A stretch of 37,588 nucleotides of DNA from an uncultured Parafilimonas sp. (GTDB lineage Bacteria; Bacteroidota; Bacteroidia; Chitinophagales; Chitinophagaceae): NCBI GenBank assembly GCA_903882935.1, contig CAIRZB010000038.1, forward strand, positions 1-37,588, in the 5' to 3' direction. Below the pieces are notes generated by a model. It did no database searches and was not told the origin of the DNA. It saw only the letters and a list, made by a program, of their open reading frames with translations. Positions 1-7,903 of this stretch are shown here, piece by piece; within the stretch, counting starts at the first letter, position 1, and each line of letters begins with the position of its first letter. A program made the position numbers and the translations under genes.

Positions 1-145
1 GCATGTTTTGGAGTTTTTGTTCGCACCTTAAATATACCAAAATATGCTTACATTTCATTATTAACCAATTACTTATATAAATAATATTTAGTTAATATAT
101 AGTTAAAACCTTATTGTTTCTTATATCGAACTCACGTTAATATTA

Positions 146-2380
146 TTAGCTTACACCTGCCCCGGCGTTAATACCTTCTTCAGGGTTAACAAAATGCAGC
201 TTGCCGTTGGCATCTTCCGCCATCAAAATCATGCCGTTGCTTTCAATCCCGCGCATTTTGCGTGGTGCCAGGTTAACTACCACGGTTACTTGTTTGCCAA
301 CAATTTCCTCAGGGGTAAAGTGTTGCGCAATGCCCGATACAATGGTACGCGTTTCAAACCCAAGGTCAATTTGCAACTTTAACAGCTTATCAGCCTTTGC
401 CACTTTTTCTGCAGTTACAATTTTACCCACCCGCAGGTCAATCTTCGCAAAATCATCGTACACTATCTCCGCTTTTACCGGGGCAAACGCAGGTTCAGTT
501 GGCGCCAACTCGGTAACGGTATTTTCCAACAGGTGCTCGGGCGCAACAGCGCTTAGGTCTGGTTTCACTAATCCTTTTTTTAATTTTTCTACTTGGTATG
601 CAATTTCTTCATTCTCAATCTTGCGGAACAATAACTCTGGCGGGCGCAGGGTATATCCGGTTTTCAACAAGTCTATCCGGCCAGCATTTTCCCAATCCAG
701 CATTTTATCCACCACCTTCATCATGTGCAGCATTTTCTTGGCGGTAAACGGCAAAAACGGATTGATAAATATCGCCAGGTTGGCGGTTAACTGCAGGCAC
801 AGGTGCAAGGTATTATCTACCAACCTTTTGGCATCATCCACCTGTGGTATAATCAAATCATTCTCCACCTTCAGTTTCTTCCAAGGCTCCCTTTTTTGCA
901 GGTAACCGTTCCCCTTTCGGGCAAGGTCCATCACTACAAAAAGCGCTTCCCTAAACTTGTATTGCTCCAAAAGGCCCTCCACGGTTTCCTTGGTCGTTTT
1001 TATATCGGCCACCAACTGGCGGTCTGTGTCATCGGCAATATCTTTGTGAAAAGGGGGTACTTTTCCATTGCAAAGCTTGTGCATCATCACAAAGGCCCTG
1101 TTTACAAAGTTGCCGAAAATAGATACCAGCTCGCTGTTATTCGCATCCTGAAAACCCTTCCACGTAAACTCACTGTCCTTCGTTTCGGGCGAAATAGTGG
1201 TAAGGTAATAGCGCAGCACGTCCGCCATTTGGGTGCCGCCATTTTCCTTCTTTATAAAATCGTCAATAAAGTCCTGCATTTCCAGCTTCCAGTTACGGCT
1301 GGTGCTCATCTTATCCCCCTCTAAGTTCATAAACTCGTTGGCAGGCACATTGGCGGGTACTATATTGCCATGCAGCTTTAGCATTATAGGGAATATGATG
1401 CAATGGAACACAATATTATCCTTGCCTATAAAATGTACCAGCTTGGTATCTTCAGCATACCAGTAAGGCTTCCAGTCTTTACCATTGTCCAGTGCCCATT
1501 GTTTGGTGGCGCTTATGTAGCCGATGGGCGCGTCAAACCACACGTAAAGCACCTTACCTATGGCACTGTCAAGGGGCACTTTAATACCCCAGTCAAGGTC
1601 GCGGGTAACGGCACGGTCGCCCAGGCCGCCGTCAATCCAGCTTTTACACTGGCCCAGCACGGTGGCGCGCCAGTCGTCTTTATGCTCCTCCAGTATCCAC
1701 TCCCGCAGCCATTGCTCGTACTCGCCAAGGGGCAGGTACCAATGCTTGGTAGCCTTTTTTATAGGCTTGCTGCCGCTGAGGGTGCTTACCGGGTTAATCA
1801 ACATGTCCGGGCTAAGCGATGTTCCGCAACGTTCGCACTGGTCGCCAAAAGCGTTTTCAAAACCGCAATTGGGGCAGGTACCTTTTATAAACCTGTCAGC
1901 CAAAAAATTTTTGGCTTCCTCATCGTAATACTGCTCACTGTCAATAATTTTCAGCTTATCACGGTCATTCAAATAGGTAAAAAACTCCTGCGATGTTTCG
2001 TGGTGTATTGGCTCACTGGTACGGTGGTATATATCGAAAGAAATACCCAAGTCCTCAAAATTTTGTTTTATGATGGGGTGGTATTTGTCAATAATATCCC
2101 GCGCTGTGGTACCTTCCTTCATGGCCTGTATGGGTATGGCCGTGCCATGCTCGTCGCTACCGCTTACAAACACCACATCGCGTTTTTGCGCACGCAGGTA
2201 GCGCACGTAAATATCCGCAGGCAGGTAAGCGCCCGCAAGGTGCCCGATGTGTTTAAGGCCGTTGGCATACGGTAATGCCGCCGAAATCATGTACCGTTTC
2301 GGCAGTAGGGTCTTGCTCCCACCGTTTAAAGTAGTGATGTTCACTTGTGCTGTTGTTGTATCTTCCGTAATATTTGCCAC
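146..2380 (-). CDS. metG: Methionyl-tRNA synthetase with C-terminal tRNA-binding domain
   Basis: Charges tRNA-Met with methionine in the cytoplasm using ATP. The class I HIGH motif is at residues 44-47 (KHIGHLAG), and the second signature appears as KMSTS (GDKMSTSRNW), a common MetRS variant of KMSKS. Two CxxC pairs (CPNC and CERC) about 14 residues apart form the zinc knuckle of the connective peptide. An anticodon-binding helical region follows. The last ~110 residues (from DFAKIDLRVGKI) are a fused EMAP/Trbp-like OB-fold tRNA-binding domain. At 744 residues it has the full length of the two-part bacterial enzyme. The assigned start is a GTG with about 30 residues before the catalytic core, longer than in many homologues, so the exact start is uncertain. 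A -7 element lies about 120 nt upstream. Function is firm from motifs. Confidence 0.97.
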   Translation of the reverse strand: MANITEDTTTAQVNITTLNGGSKTLLPKRYMISAALPYANGLKHIGHLAGAYLPADIYVRYLRAQKRDVVFVSGSDEHGTAIPIQAMKEGTTARDIIDKYHPIIKQNFEDLGISFDIYHRTSEPIHHETSQEFFTYLNDRDKLKIIDSEQYYDEEAKNFLADRFIKGTCPNCGFENAFGDQCERCGTSLSPDMLINPVSTLSGSKPIKKATKHWYLPLGEYEQWLREWILEEHKDDWRATVLGQCKSWIDGGLGDRAVTRDLDWGIKVPLDSAIGKVLYVWFDAPIGYISATKQWALDNGKDWKPYWYAEDTKLVHFIGKDNIVFHCIIFPIMLKLHGNIVPANVPANEFMNLEGDKMSTSRNWKLEMQDFIDDFIKKENGGTQMADVLRYYLTTISPETKDSEFTWKGFQDANNSELVSIFGNFVNRAFVMMHKLCNGKVPPFHKDIADDTDRQLVADIKTTKETVEGLLEQYKFREALFVVMDLARKGNGYLQKREPWKKLKVENDLIIPQVDDAKRLVDNTLHLCLQLTANLAIFINPFLPFTAKKMLHMMKVVDKMLDWENAGRIDLLKTGYTLRPPELLFRKIENEEIAYQVEKLKKGLVKPDLSAVAPEHLLENTVTELAPTEPAFAPVKAEIVYDDFAKIDLRVGKIVTAEKVAKADKLLKLQIDLGFETRTIVSGIAQHFTPEEIVGKQVTVVVNLAPRKMRGIESNGMILMAEDANGKLHFVNPEEGINAGAGVS

Positions 2381-2502
2381 GCTATAATTTTTTTGTGATC
2401 AACTGTTAGCCCGTTACTCATCTTCGTTGTGTCACTCCCTTCAACTGCCGGAACTAGAATCAGCAATGAACGCCAATTCAGCCGCTATCCGCAACGGGGA
2501 TG

Positions 2503-2510
2503 CAAAAATA
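2503..2510 (-). promoter_or_regulatory. Putative -7 promoter element for metG
   Basis: On the minus strand this reads TATTTTTG, an exact match to the Bacteroidota -7 consensus TAnnTTTG. It lies about 120 nt upstream of the metG GTG. No clear TTG was seen at the usual -33 distance, so support is from the -7 element only. Confidence 0.4.
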
Positions 2511-2535
2511 AGCAATTGGCAGAGAAACATTGTTT

Positions 2536-2704
2536 TCACTTCAATATCATAAAATAGATTAACACCCAAACAGCCAGAAAAAAGGCAATTACCTTTACAT
2601 CGCCCTCAATAGCGGAAAATTTCTTTTTCTTGATGAATAGCTGGAAAACAACCCAGCCTACCAGGGCGATGGGGATTACGCAAACACGAAGAAAAAAAAT
2701 ACAT
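2536..2704 (-). pseudogene. Frame-broken two-helix membrane mini-protein
   Basis: Reading the minus strand from the ATG at 2704, the frame is lost after a run of eight T. Removing one T gives a clean 55-residue protein that begins MYFFLRVCVIPIALVGW, has a basic loop KKKKFSAIEGD, a second hydrophobic segment (VIAFFLAVWVLIYFMI) and a TGA stop at 2536-2538. The interval is 169 nt, one more than a multiple of three. The frame carrying most of the protein has no ATG, GTG or TTG near its beginning. It lies upstream of metG in the same direction. The family is not recognised. It is either a decaying gene, a homopolymer sequencing error or transcriptional slippage; an ATT start in the downstream frame cannot be excluded. 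Confidence 0.45.
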
Positions 2705-2793
2705 GGAATTATTGTTTAGGTGTTGGGTAAATGTAGGGAATGTTGGTAGGTTTAAATAATACAATTGAAAAATCTTAACCTGTAAAACCGCCT

Positions 2794-4539
2794 TTATTTA
2801 GCCATTATCACAAACCCGTCTTCATCATCTTTGTAAATGGGTGTATAACCTGTGGCAATGCTCCTAGCTGAGGAGCTTATTGGTACAATTATACAATCAT
2901 AATCATCAGTAGACAGTAATGGTTTATACCGTTGGCTATTGCGCGTGGCTATGTTTACAGTTATGGCAAGTTTGTGTTGGGCATAATAATATTCCAATGC
3001 TGGGTAGTAATAAAAAAATTGCGAACCGGTTGCATTATCGTAACATGTTTTTACGTGGTGCTGCATTAGCAAGGTAGTGATGGTTATTGCTTTGTTGTCC
3101 TGCTCCTCGCTCCAGCGCATAAAGCTGTGGCTATTGCTTACCAAGCAACCGGCTATAAAAAAAATACCGATAAATACATATTGTGCCAACAGGGTTGTAT
3201 TATTTGTAAAGGCATACACTATCCAGCAAAAGCACATGGGTATTAGCAAGCCAATAAAGGGTATTGACCGCTCGGGGATAGCGTTGTGTTGCACTACATA
3301 TATAGCCGTGGGCAGGCCAAACAGCAGTAACATAAAGGCAACGAGAAAAACGTTTTGACCGTATATTTTTTTTGAGGCGGCGAGCAAAAAAACGGTTACG
3401 CTAACCATTACCAACAGCCCATAAGCCCCACCTGTAAAAAATATACTGATGCCTTTGTTGTAAAAAATAATATCTGGGATGGCTGAACCTACCAATGCCG
3501 AATTGGTGGCGGTATTTAGCAGAAACGATATGCCCGACCCTGCAATTATTGGCAGCCAGCACATAAAGCTAATTACTAACACCAATAAGTTGCATACCAT
3601 AAAAGGCTTTACTAAGCTACGGTTATATTTTACACTGTATGCAACTGCACAAACTATTTGTATTGCCCACCCGTACAAGTGTGTGGGCATGCTATACAGG
3701 CCCACAATATTGGCCAACACAAACAATACAATATATTTTTTAGGGTTGTTGCCGTTAAACATCCATAAAATACAAAAAATGGAAACTACCGAAAATAGCA
3801 ACCCGAACATTACCCCCCTGGCATAGAGCATATAAAAAGTGGTAACCGGCATGCAGGCAAACAGTGCCATGGCAGCCAGTGCGGTAAGTGCATGGCCTGT
3901 ATACTGTTTTATACATGCATATATAGTTACACAGGCAGCTATACCTGCCAAAAAAACAGGTAGGCGCAGGTTAAATTTCATGCTGAAAGGCAGCCACTTA
4001 AAAAGCTGGGTGCTCAGCTCATACAATGGATAATTGTTATAACTGAACATGGCAAAATAAAATGGGCGGGCAGTAAAATAATTATAACTCCACATTTCAT
4101 CGTACTGTAGTTCAAAATGGAAAATATAGTACAACGCGCGAGCGATAATAACAGTGAGCAATAGCAAAAAAGCAATATTACTTTTTTTGCTTCCCTGTCT
4201 AAAAACGGCCCATATGGAACCCAGCCCAGATAAAACGCAGTGGCGCAGAAACCCCAACCCGCGTATTACGCCGTTACGGTAACGGTACAACATTGCCACC
4301 ATAACCACATCAAATGCCAATAAAGCATAACATGCTGCCTTTAGCAGCTTAAATTTTTGCGGCGTGATTATCTGTTGCTGCAAAATGTTTAACAGGTATG
4401 GCTTGGCGGAGGCCTGTACAATGAAGTTGATAAGCCCCTGCCTGTTAAAGCCCAATAAAACCATCAACACAATAGCCATGGCAGTGCCCGCAGTGAATAA
4501 TGAAACTGTAAATAATATGCTAGTGCGCTTAATTGGCAT
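2794..4539 (-). CDS. Polytopic membrane glycosyltransferase, PMT/ArnT-like (GT-C fold)
   Basis: This integral membrane protein of about 581 residues probably moves a sugar from a polyprenyl-phosphate donor at the outer face of the inner membrane. Around ten hydrophobic segments alternate with short loops. The first large outward loop carries YDEMW with adjacent acidic residues D147 and E148, in the position of the catalytic acidic pair of protein O-mannosyltransferase and ArnT-like enzymes. The C-terminal ~100 residues are soluble. An in-frame TTG at 4593 would add 18 residues but overlaps a -7 promoter element, so the ATG at 4539 (MPIKRTSILF) is preferred. It stands alone, divergent from the toxin-antitoxin pair, and no glycan cluster is nearby, so donor and acceptor are unknown. 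Fold class is likely; exact family is inferred. Confidence 0.7.
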   Translation of the reverse strand: MPIKRTSILFTVSLFTAGTAMAIVLMVLLGFNRQGLINFIVQASAKPYLLNILQQQIITPQKFKLLKAACYALLAFDVVMVAMLYRYRNGVIRGLGFLRHCVLSGLGSIWAVFRQGSKKSNIAFLLLLTVIIARALYYIFHFELQYDEMWSYNYFTARPFYFAMFSYNNYPLYELSTQLFKWLPFSMKFNLRLPVFLAGIAACVTIYACIKQYTGHALTALAAMALFACMPVTTFYMLYARGVMFGLLFSVVSIFCILWMFNGNNPKKYIVLFVLANIVGLYSMPTHLYGWAIQIVCAVAYSVKYNRSLVKPFMVCNLLVLVISFMCWLPIIAGSGISFLLNTATNSALVGSAIPDIIFYNKGISIFFTGGAYGLLVMVSVTVFLLAASKKIYGQNVFLVAFMLLLFGLPTAIYVVQHNAIPERSIPFIGLLIPMCFCWIVYAFTNNTTLLAQYVFIGIFFIAGCLVSNSHSFMRWSEEQDNKAITITTLLMQHHVKTCYDNATGSQFFYYYPALEYYYAQHKLAITVNIATRNSQRYKPLLSTDDYDCIIVPISSSARSIATGYTPIYKDDEDGFVIMAK

Positions 4540-4590
4540 ATTGCAAAATACCAAGTTGGGATGAAGGCACGGCAATTGGCTGTGCTTAGG

Positions 4591-4598
4591 CAAATATA
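4591..4598 (-). promoter_or_regulatory. Putative promoter of the membrane glycosyltransferase
   Basis: Minus strand TATATTTG matches TAnnTTTG exactly. A TTG (CAA on the plus strand at 4622-4624) lies 23 nt upstream, at the edge of the usual TTG-N17-23-TAnnTTTG spacing. It sits about 50 nt before the ATG at 4539 and covers an upstream in-frame TTG codon, arguing against that TTG as the start. Confidence 0.5.
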
Positions 4599-4700
4599 TA
4601 ATAATCCAACCCTGCGCCTTACAATAGTTACCGAGGGTTAAAGTTTTCCATATTTGACTACTGTTAACAGATTATTTATTAATTTTAAGCAAAGATTTAT

Positions 4701-4910
4701 ATGGTAACTGCTGTGCAAAACAAATACAAAACCACTATTACAATCGCAAGGCGCATGTCCAAAAGCGAATTGGAGAGGCTTGTAACATACATCAATCACA
4801 ATACCGTGAAGCCACAAAAACATATAAAAAAGGCGCAAATCAAGCAACTTGGGGATGAAATTACTGAGGGCATTTGGAATCGTTTTATGAAGGAACGCGG
4901 CATGTTATGA
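4701..4910 (+). CDS. Probable antitoxin of a type II toxin-antitoxin pair
   Basis: A 69-residue, Lys/Arg-rich protein (ITIARRMSKSELERLV; KAQIKQLGDEITEGIW) that I do not recognise by family. It is called antitoxin from context: its TGA stop overlaps the ATG of a PIN-domain toxin gene (ATGA overlap at 4907-4910), the classic coupling of antitoxin first, toxin second. The basic N-terminal half could bind the operator, and the C-terminal part (GIWNRFMKERG) could cover the toxin active site; both are inferences. The gene is divergent from the membrane glycosyltransferase, leaving about 160 nt for both promoters. No exact -7 match was found for this gene. Confidence 0.65.
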   Translation: MVTAVQNKYKTTITIARRMSKSELERLVTYINHNTVKPQKHIKKAQIKQLGDEITEGIWNRFMKERGML

Positions 4911-5347
4911 TCATAATCCCTGATTCGAACATCATCATTTCCGCCCTAATTAACGAAAACGGAACCGAATTCAACCTGGCCACGAATGCCCCAAGTGCTA
5001 TTCAATTTGCAACTCCTTCTTTTTTGATTGATGAAGTTCGTTCAAAAATTGCCAAGATTTCAAAATTGACCCAAAACTCAGAGTCCGATATTTTGGCAAA
5101 TTTGGAAACTTTACTGGCACCCTTTATCATCCTTTTTGAAAAGGATTTAGCCAATGACTCGATTGACAGGGCGATAAAATTAGTTTCGACAATTGATTTA
5201 AAAGATGCACTATTCGTTGCGGTAACTATTCATTGCAACGGCATTTTATGGACAGGGGATTTAAAATTATTGAGAGGATTGCGCAGAAAAGGTTTTACTC
5301 AAATTATTACAACGAAAGAATTGGTACAAATAATTAGCGGATTATAA
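4907..5347 (+). CDS. PIN-domain ribonuclease toxin
   Basis: A 146-residue PIN protein, expected to be a Mg-dependent RNase that cuts tRNA, rRNA or mRNA when freed from its antitoxin. The first conserved acid is in IIIPDSNIIISALI (D6), a conserved Glu lies in FLIDEVRSKI, and late acids appear in DLKDALFVAV and WTGDLKLLRG. These are the four acidic positions expected around the metal site. The start is the ATG overlapping the antitoxin stop; an upstream in-frame codon would add 11 residues overlapping the antitoxin with no benefit. The next gene, an LD-carboxypeptidase, starts 2 nt after this stop, so all three may share a transcript. Length is normal for the family, and all expected residues appear present. 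Confidence 0.85.
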   Translation: MIIIPDSNIIISALINENGTEFNLATNAPSAIQFATPSFLIDEVRSKIAKISKLTQNSESDILANLETLLAPFIILFEKDLANDSIDRAIKLVSTIDLKDALFVAVTIHCNGILWTGDLKLLRGLRRKGFTQIITTKELVQIISGL

Positions 5348-5349
5348 GT

Positions 5350-6258
5350 ATGATTACCATCCCCCCACCTCTCCGGCCTGGCGACACCATCGGCATTGTT
5401 TGCCCGGCAGGGTTTATGCCTGAGGAAAAGGCGCAAACCTGTATAAACACATTGCAGCAATGGGGCTTTACGGTAAAACTGGGCAAAACACTGGGCAGCC
5501 AGTGTAACTATTTCTCCGGTACTGACGATGAACGCCTGCACGATTTACAAGCCATGCTTGACGACACCGATATAAAAGCCATACTTTGTGGCAGGGGCGG
5601 CTATGGGGTTAGCCGTATTGTAGACCGGATTGATTTCTCAGTCTTTAAACAAAACCCGAAATGGATTATCGGTTACAGTGATATTACCGCGCTGCATGCC
5701 CATTTGTACGGCGTGTTGCACACCGCATCGCTACATTCGCCCATGGCTTCGGCTTTTAACGATGTTGGTGCGGATGATATTTTTATACAATCCCTGCGTG
5801 ATGCGGTTACAGGAAATAAGATGGCCTATAATACAGCATTACATCCATTAAATATTCCTGGTTCGGCGGTGGGGCAATTGGTTGGCGGTAACCTTACCTT
5901 GGTGGCGCACCTGATCGGTTCGCCGTCCTCACTCAGCACAAAAAACAACATTCTTTTTTTAGAGGATGTAGGCGAATACATTTACAATGTTGACCGGATG
6001 TTTGTTCAATTAAAGCGCGCCGGGCTGTTAGATGGCTTGGCAGGTTTAGTTATTGGCGGGTTTACCGAGATGAAAGATACCGTTACCCCGTTTGGGCAAA
6101 CTGTGTATGAAGCGATATTTGACAAAGTAAAAGAATATGGCTATCCGGCTTGTTTTGGTTTTCCCGTTGGGCATACTGCCAATAATTATGCATTAAAAGT
6201 TGGGATGGAACATAAGCTTGTTGTTGGGGATTGCGAAGTGAACCTAAAAGAATTGTAA
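5350..6258 (+). CDS. ldcA: LD-carboxypeptidase (peptidase S66, muramoyltetrapeptide carboxypeptidase)
   Basis: Removes the terminal D-alanine from murein tetrapeptides through the L-D bond during peptidoglycan recycling; this enzyme is expected to be cytoplasmic because no signal peptide is seen. The Ser nucleophile is S110 in GYSDIT, inside the family block GRGGYGVSRI...GYSDITALH. The Glu and His of the S66 triad fit E205 (FLEDVGEY) and H275 (PVGHTANNY). The 302-residue length is typical. It begins 2 nt after the PIN toxin stop, with no promoter motif seen between them, so it may ride on the toxin-antitoxin transcript or use an internal promoter within the toxin gene. The gene symbol reflects the family; other S66 members such as microcin self-immunity proteins share the fold. 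Confidence 0.9.
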   Translation: MITIPPPLRPGDTIGIVCPAGFMPEEKAQTCINTLQQWGFTVKLGKTLGSQCNYFSGTDDERLHDLQAMLDDTDIKAILCGRGGYGVSRIVDRIDFSVFKQNPKWIIGYSDITALHAHLYGVLHTASLHSPMASAFNDVGADDIFIQSLRDAVTGNKMAYNTALHPLNIPGSAVGQLVGGNLTLVAHLIGSPSSLSTKNNILFLEDVGEYIYNVDRMFVQLKRAGLLDGLAGLVIGGFTEMKDTVTPFGQTVYEAIFDKVKEYGYPACFGFPVGHTANNYALKVGMEHKLVVGDCEVNLKEL

Positions 6259-6413
6259 CCTTTTGCGCAACCCCACTTGCGAATAATATGCTTTGGTTTA
6301 TTTACCACAGCGTTAACGGAGTTGAAAAACATACAGAGTTGCGCAGAGTGTTTAAAAATAATGGAAGAAAACGCTGGGTTTAAAATGCCGCTCTCCCCAT
6401 TGTTAAAATCAAT

Positions 6414-6421
6414 TAGTTTTG
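6414..6421 (+). promoter_or_regulatory. Putative -7 promoter element for oxyR
   Basis: TAGTTTTG matches TAnnTTTG and ends 25 nt before the oxyR ATG, giving a leader of about 20 nt. No TTG was found at the usual -33 spacing. Confidence 0.45.
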
Positions 6422-6446
6422 CATTCTAATAGAAATTATCAATGCT

Positions 6447-7382
6447 ATGACATTTACCCAGTTAGAATACATTGTTGCGGTGGATACCTACCGCCATTTT
6501 GCGGATGCCGCCGAAAAATGCTTTGTTACACAACCGACGCTTAGCATGCAGATACACAAACTGGAAAATAAGCTGCGCACCAAGATATTCGACCGTAGTA
6601 AGCAACCCGTATTACCTACCACAGCTGGCATTGAAATAATTGAACAGGCCCGGAAAATTTTAGCGGAACGCAACCGCCTGCAGGAAATTATTGACGCGAA
6701 AAAAGATATTGTGAACGGTGAATTAAAGGTGGGTGTTATACCTACCCTTGCGCCTTACCTGCTGCCACTGTTTATACCCAGCCTCACCAAAAACTACCCA
6801 CATATTCGTTTAACCATTAATGAACTTACCACCAGCCAAGTGATTGCCTACCTAAGGGAAGGCAAGATTGACGCAGGTATTTTGGCTACCCCGCTTAATG
6901 AAAACGGCATTAGGGAAGACGTGCTTTTTTACGAGGAAATGGTGGCTTACGTATCACGAAAAAACACGGCTTTTAAAAAACAATATATGCTGCCCAACGA
7001 CATTGACCCCAATAAGCTGTGGCTGCTGGAAGAGGGGCACTGTTTCCGTTCGCAAATAATGAACCTGTGCGAGTTGCGGAAAGCCACCCATGAGGGCAGT
7101 AATTTTGAGTATGAGGCAGGCAGTGTGGAAACCCTTCGGCGTATGGTGGAGATGAACGACGGCATAACCATACTGCCAGAATTAGCTACGCTAGACATGG
7201 AAGCCAGGCAAAAAGAACTATTGCGAAACTTTAAAACACCTGCGCCAGTGCGCGAGATTAGCATAGTTACCCACCGCGATTTTGTTAAAAAAAGGCTGAT
7301 TGACATTTTGAAAAAATCAATACTGGCCGCATTGCCCGCTAAGATAAAATCTAATACCAAGGCGGCCATGGTGCCAATTTAA
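6447..7382 (+). CDS. oxyR: LysR-family peroxide sensor OxyR
   Basis: Transcriptional activator of peroxide-defence genes. The N-terminal winged helix-turn-helix runs over residues 1-60 (FADAAEKCFVTQPTLSMQIHKLE), followed by a linker helix and a periplasmic-binding-protein-like sensor domain from about residue 92. The redox pair is present as C199 and C208 in GHCFRSQIMNLC, the same numbers and nine-residue spacing as in E. coli OxyR, with H198 and T100 also conserved. This separates it from generic LysR regulators. In the family, peroxide oxidises C199, a disulfide forms with C208 and DNA contacts change. Length (311) is normal. Its usual targets (catalase, Dps, AhpC) are not in the window; it is followed by a convergent damaged gene. 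Confidence 0.93.
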   Translation: MTFTQLEYIVAVDTYRHFADAAEKCFVTQPTLSMQIHKLENKLRTKIFDRSKQPVLPTTAGIEIIEQARKILAERNRLQEIIDAKKDIVNGELKVGVIPTLAPYLLPLFIPSLTKNYPHIRLTINELTTSQVIAYLREGKIDAGILATPLNENGIREDVLFYEEMVAYVSRKNTAFKKQYMLPNDIDPNKLWLLEEGHCFRSQIMNLCELRKATHEGSNFEYEAGSVETLRRMVEMNDGITILPELATLDMEARQKELLRNFKTPAPVREISIVTHRDFVKKRLIDILKKSILAALPAKIKSNTKAAMVPI

Positions 7383-7401
7383 TTTTGGGGTGTGTATTTT
7401 G

Positions 7402-7781
7402 TTATGTTTTGGCGTACGTATACAATAATACCAAGAAAAAACTGGCATTGCCTAGCAAACTGGCCCCATTTACATAAAAGAAAAGGTTAATAATAGCAAC
7501 GATAAGGCTATAGACCGAGATTTTGAGGGCTACCGGCACAACCCAGCCCGGGAAGAAGTAATCAATCCCCAAACAAAGGAAGAGAGGCCTACTGCTAATG
7601 CGAAAGAATACGGTAATATTACAACTGTCCAACACGCGTAAAAGACCTCGGCAGCATGCCAGGCGAGCCAGAAAATGTTTTCGGCTCCTATAACCTTGGA
7701 GGCAATTGTGAAGACACAATTGCTGGCGGAACGCAGAGCCAATTGCGGGCGGAACGCACCTGCCAGATTTTGTGTCTGCAC
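7402..7781 (-). pseudogene. Frame-broken multi-pass membrane protein
   Basis: Two overlapping minus-strand reading frames carry complementary halves of one hydrophobic protein. The upstream frame gives ENIFWLAWHAAEVFYACW and LPYSFALAVGLSSFVWG, then goes out of register; the other frame continues with DYFFPGWVVPVALKISVYSL, then a second hydrophobic stretch and the end YTYAKT. Adding one G to the GGGG run near 7564 joins them as SFVWG-IDYFFPGW. The upstream limit is uncertain because residues before ENIFWL look non-coding and overlap a short direct repeat. It is last in the D-amino-acid gene set, about 120 nt after the dipeptidase, and convergent with oxyR. The family is not recognised; it may be a pseudogene or an assembly indel. 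Confidence 0.5.
7717..7758. repeat. Near-perfect 19-nt direct repeat
   Basis: Two copies of CAATTGCkGGCGGAACGCA (7717-7735 and 7740-7758) differ at one base and are separated by four bases. The sequence AAGACACAATTGC just to the left recurs at 7885-7897. No function is apparent; it may mark a duplication at the damaged 5' end of the adjacent membrane-protein gene. Confidence 0.6.
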
Positions 7782-7903
7782 AAAATCATCCGCAGCAAGT
7801 ATCCACGGCGAAACAATAATGACGGCTACATTTTAAAAGAGCCCTTTTATGGCCTAGGAATCTTTTGCGGACTAGGCAAGTCTCAAGACACAATTGCAGT
7901 GCA

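Noticed and set aside
201-905. 234-codon plus-strand frame opposite metG
   Set aside because: A shadow of the real metG frame; metG has all its catalytic motifs.
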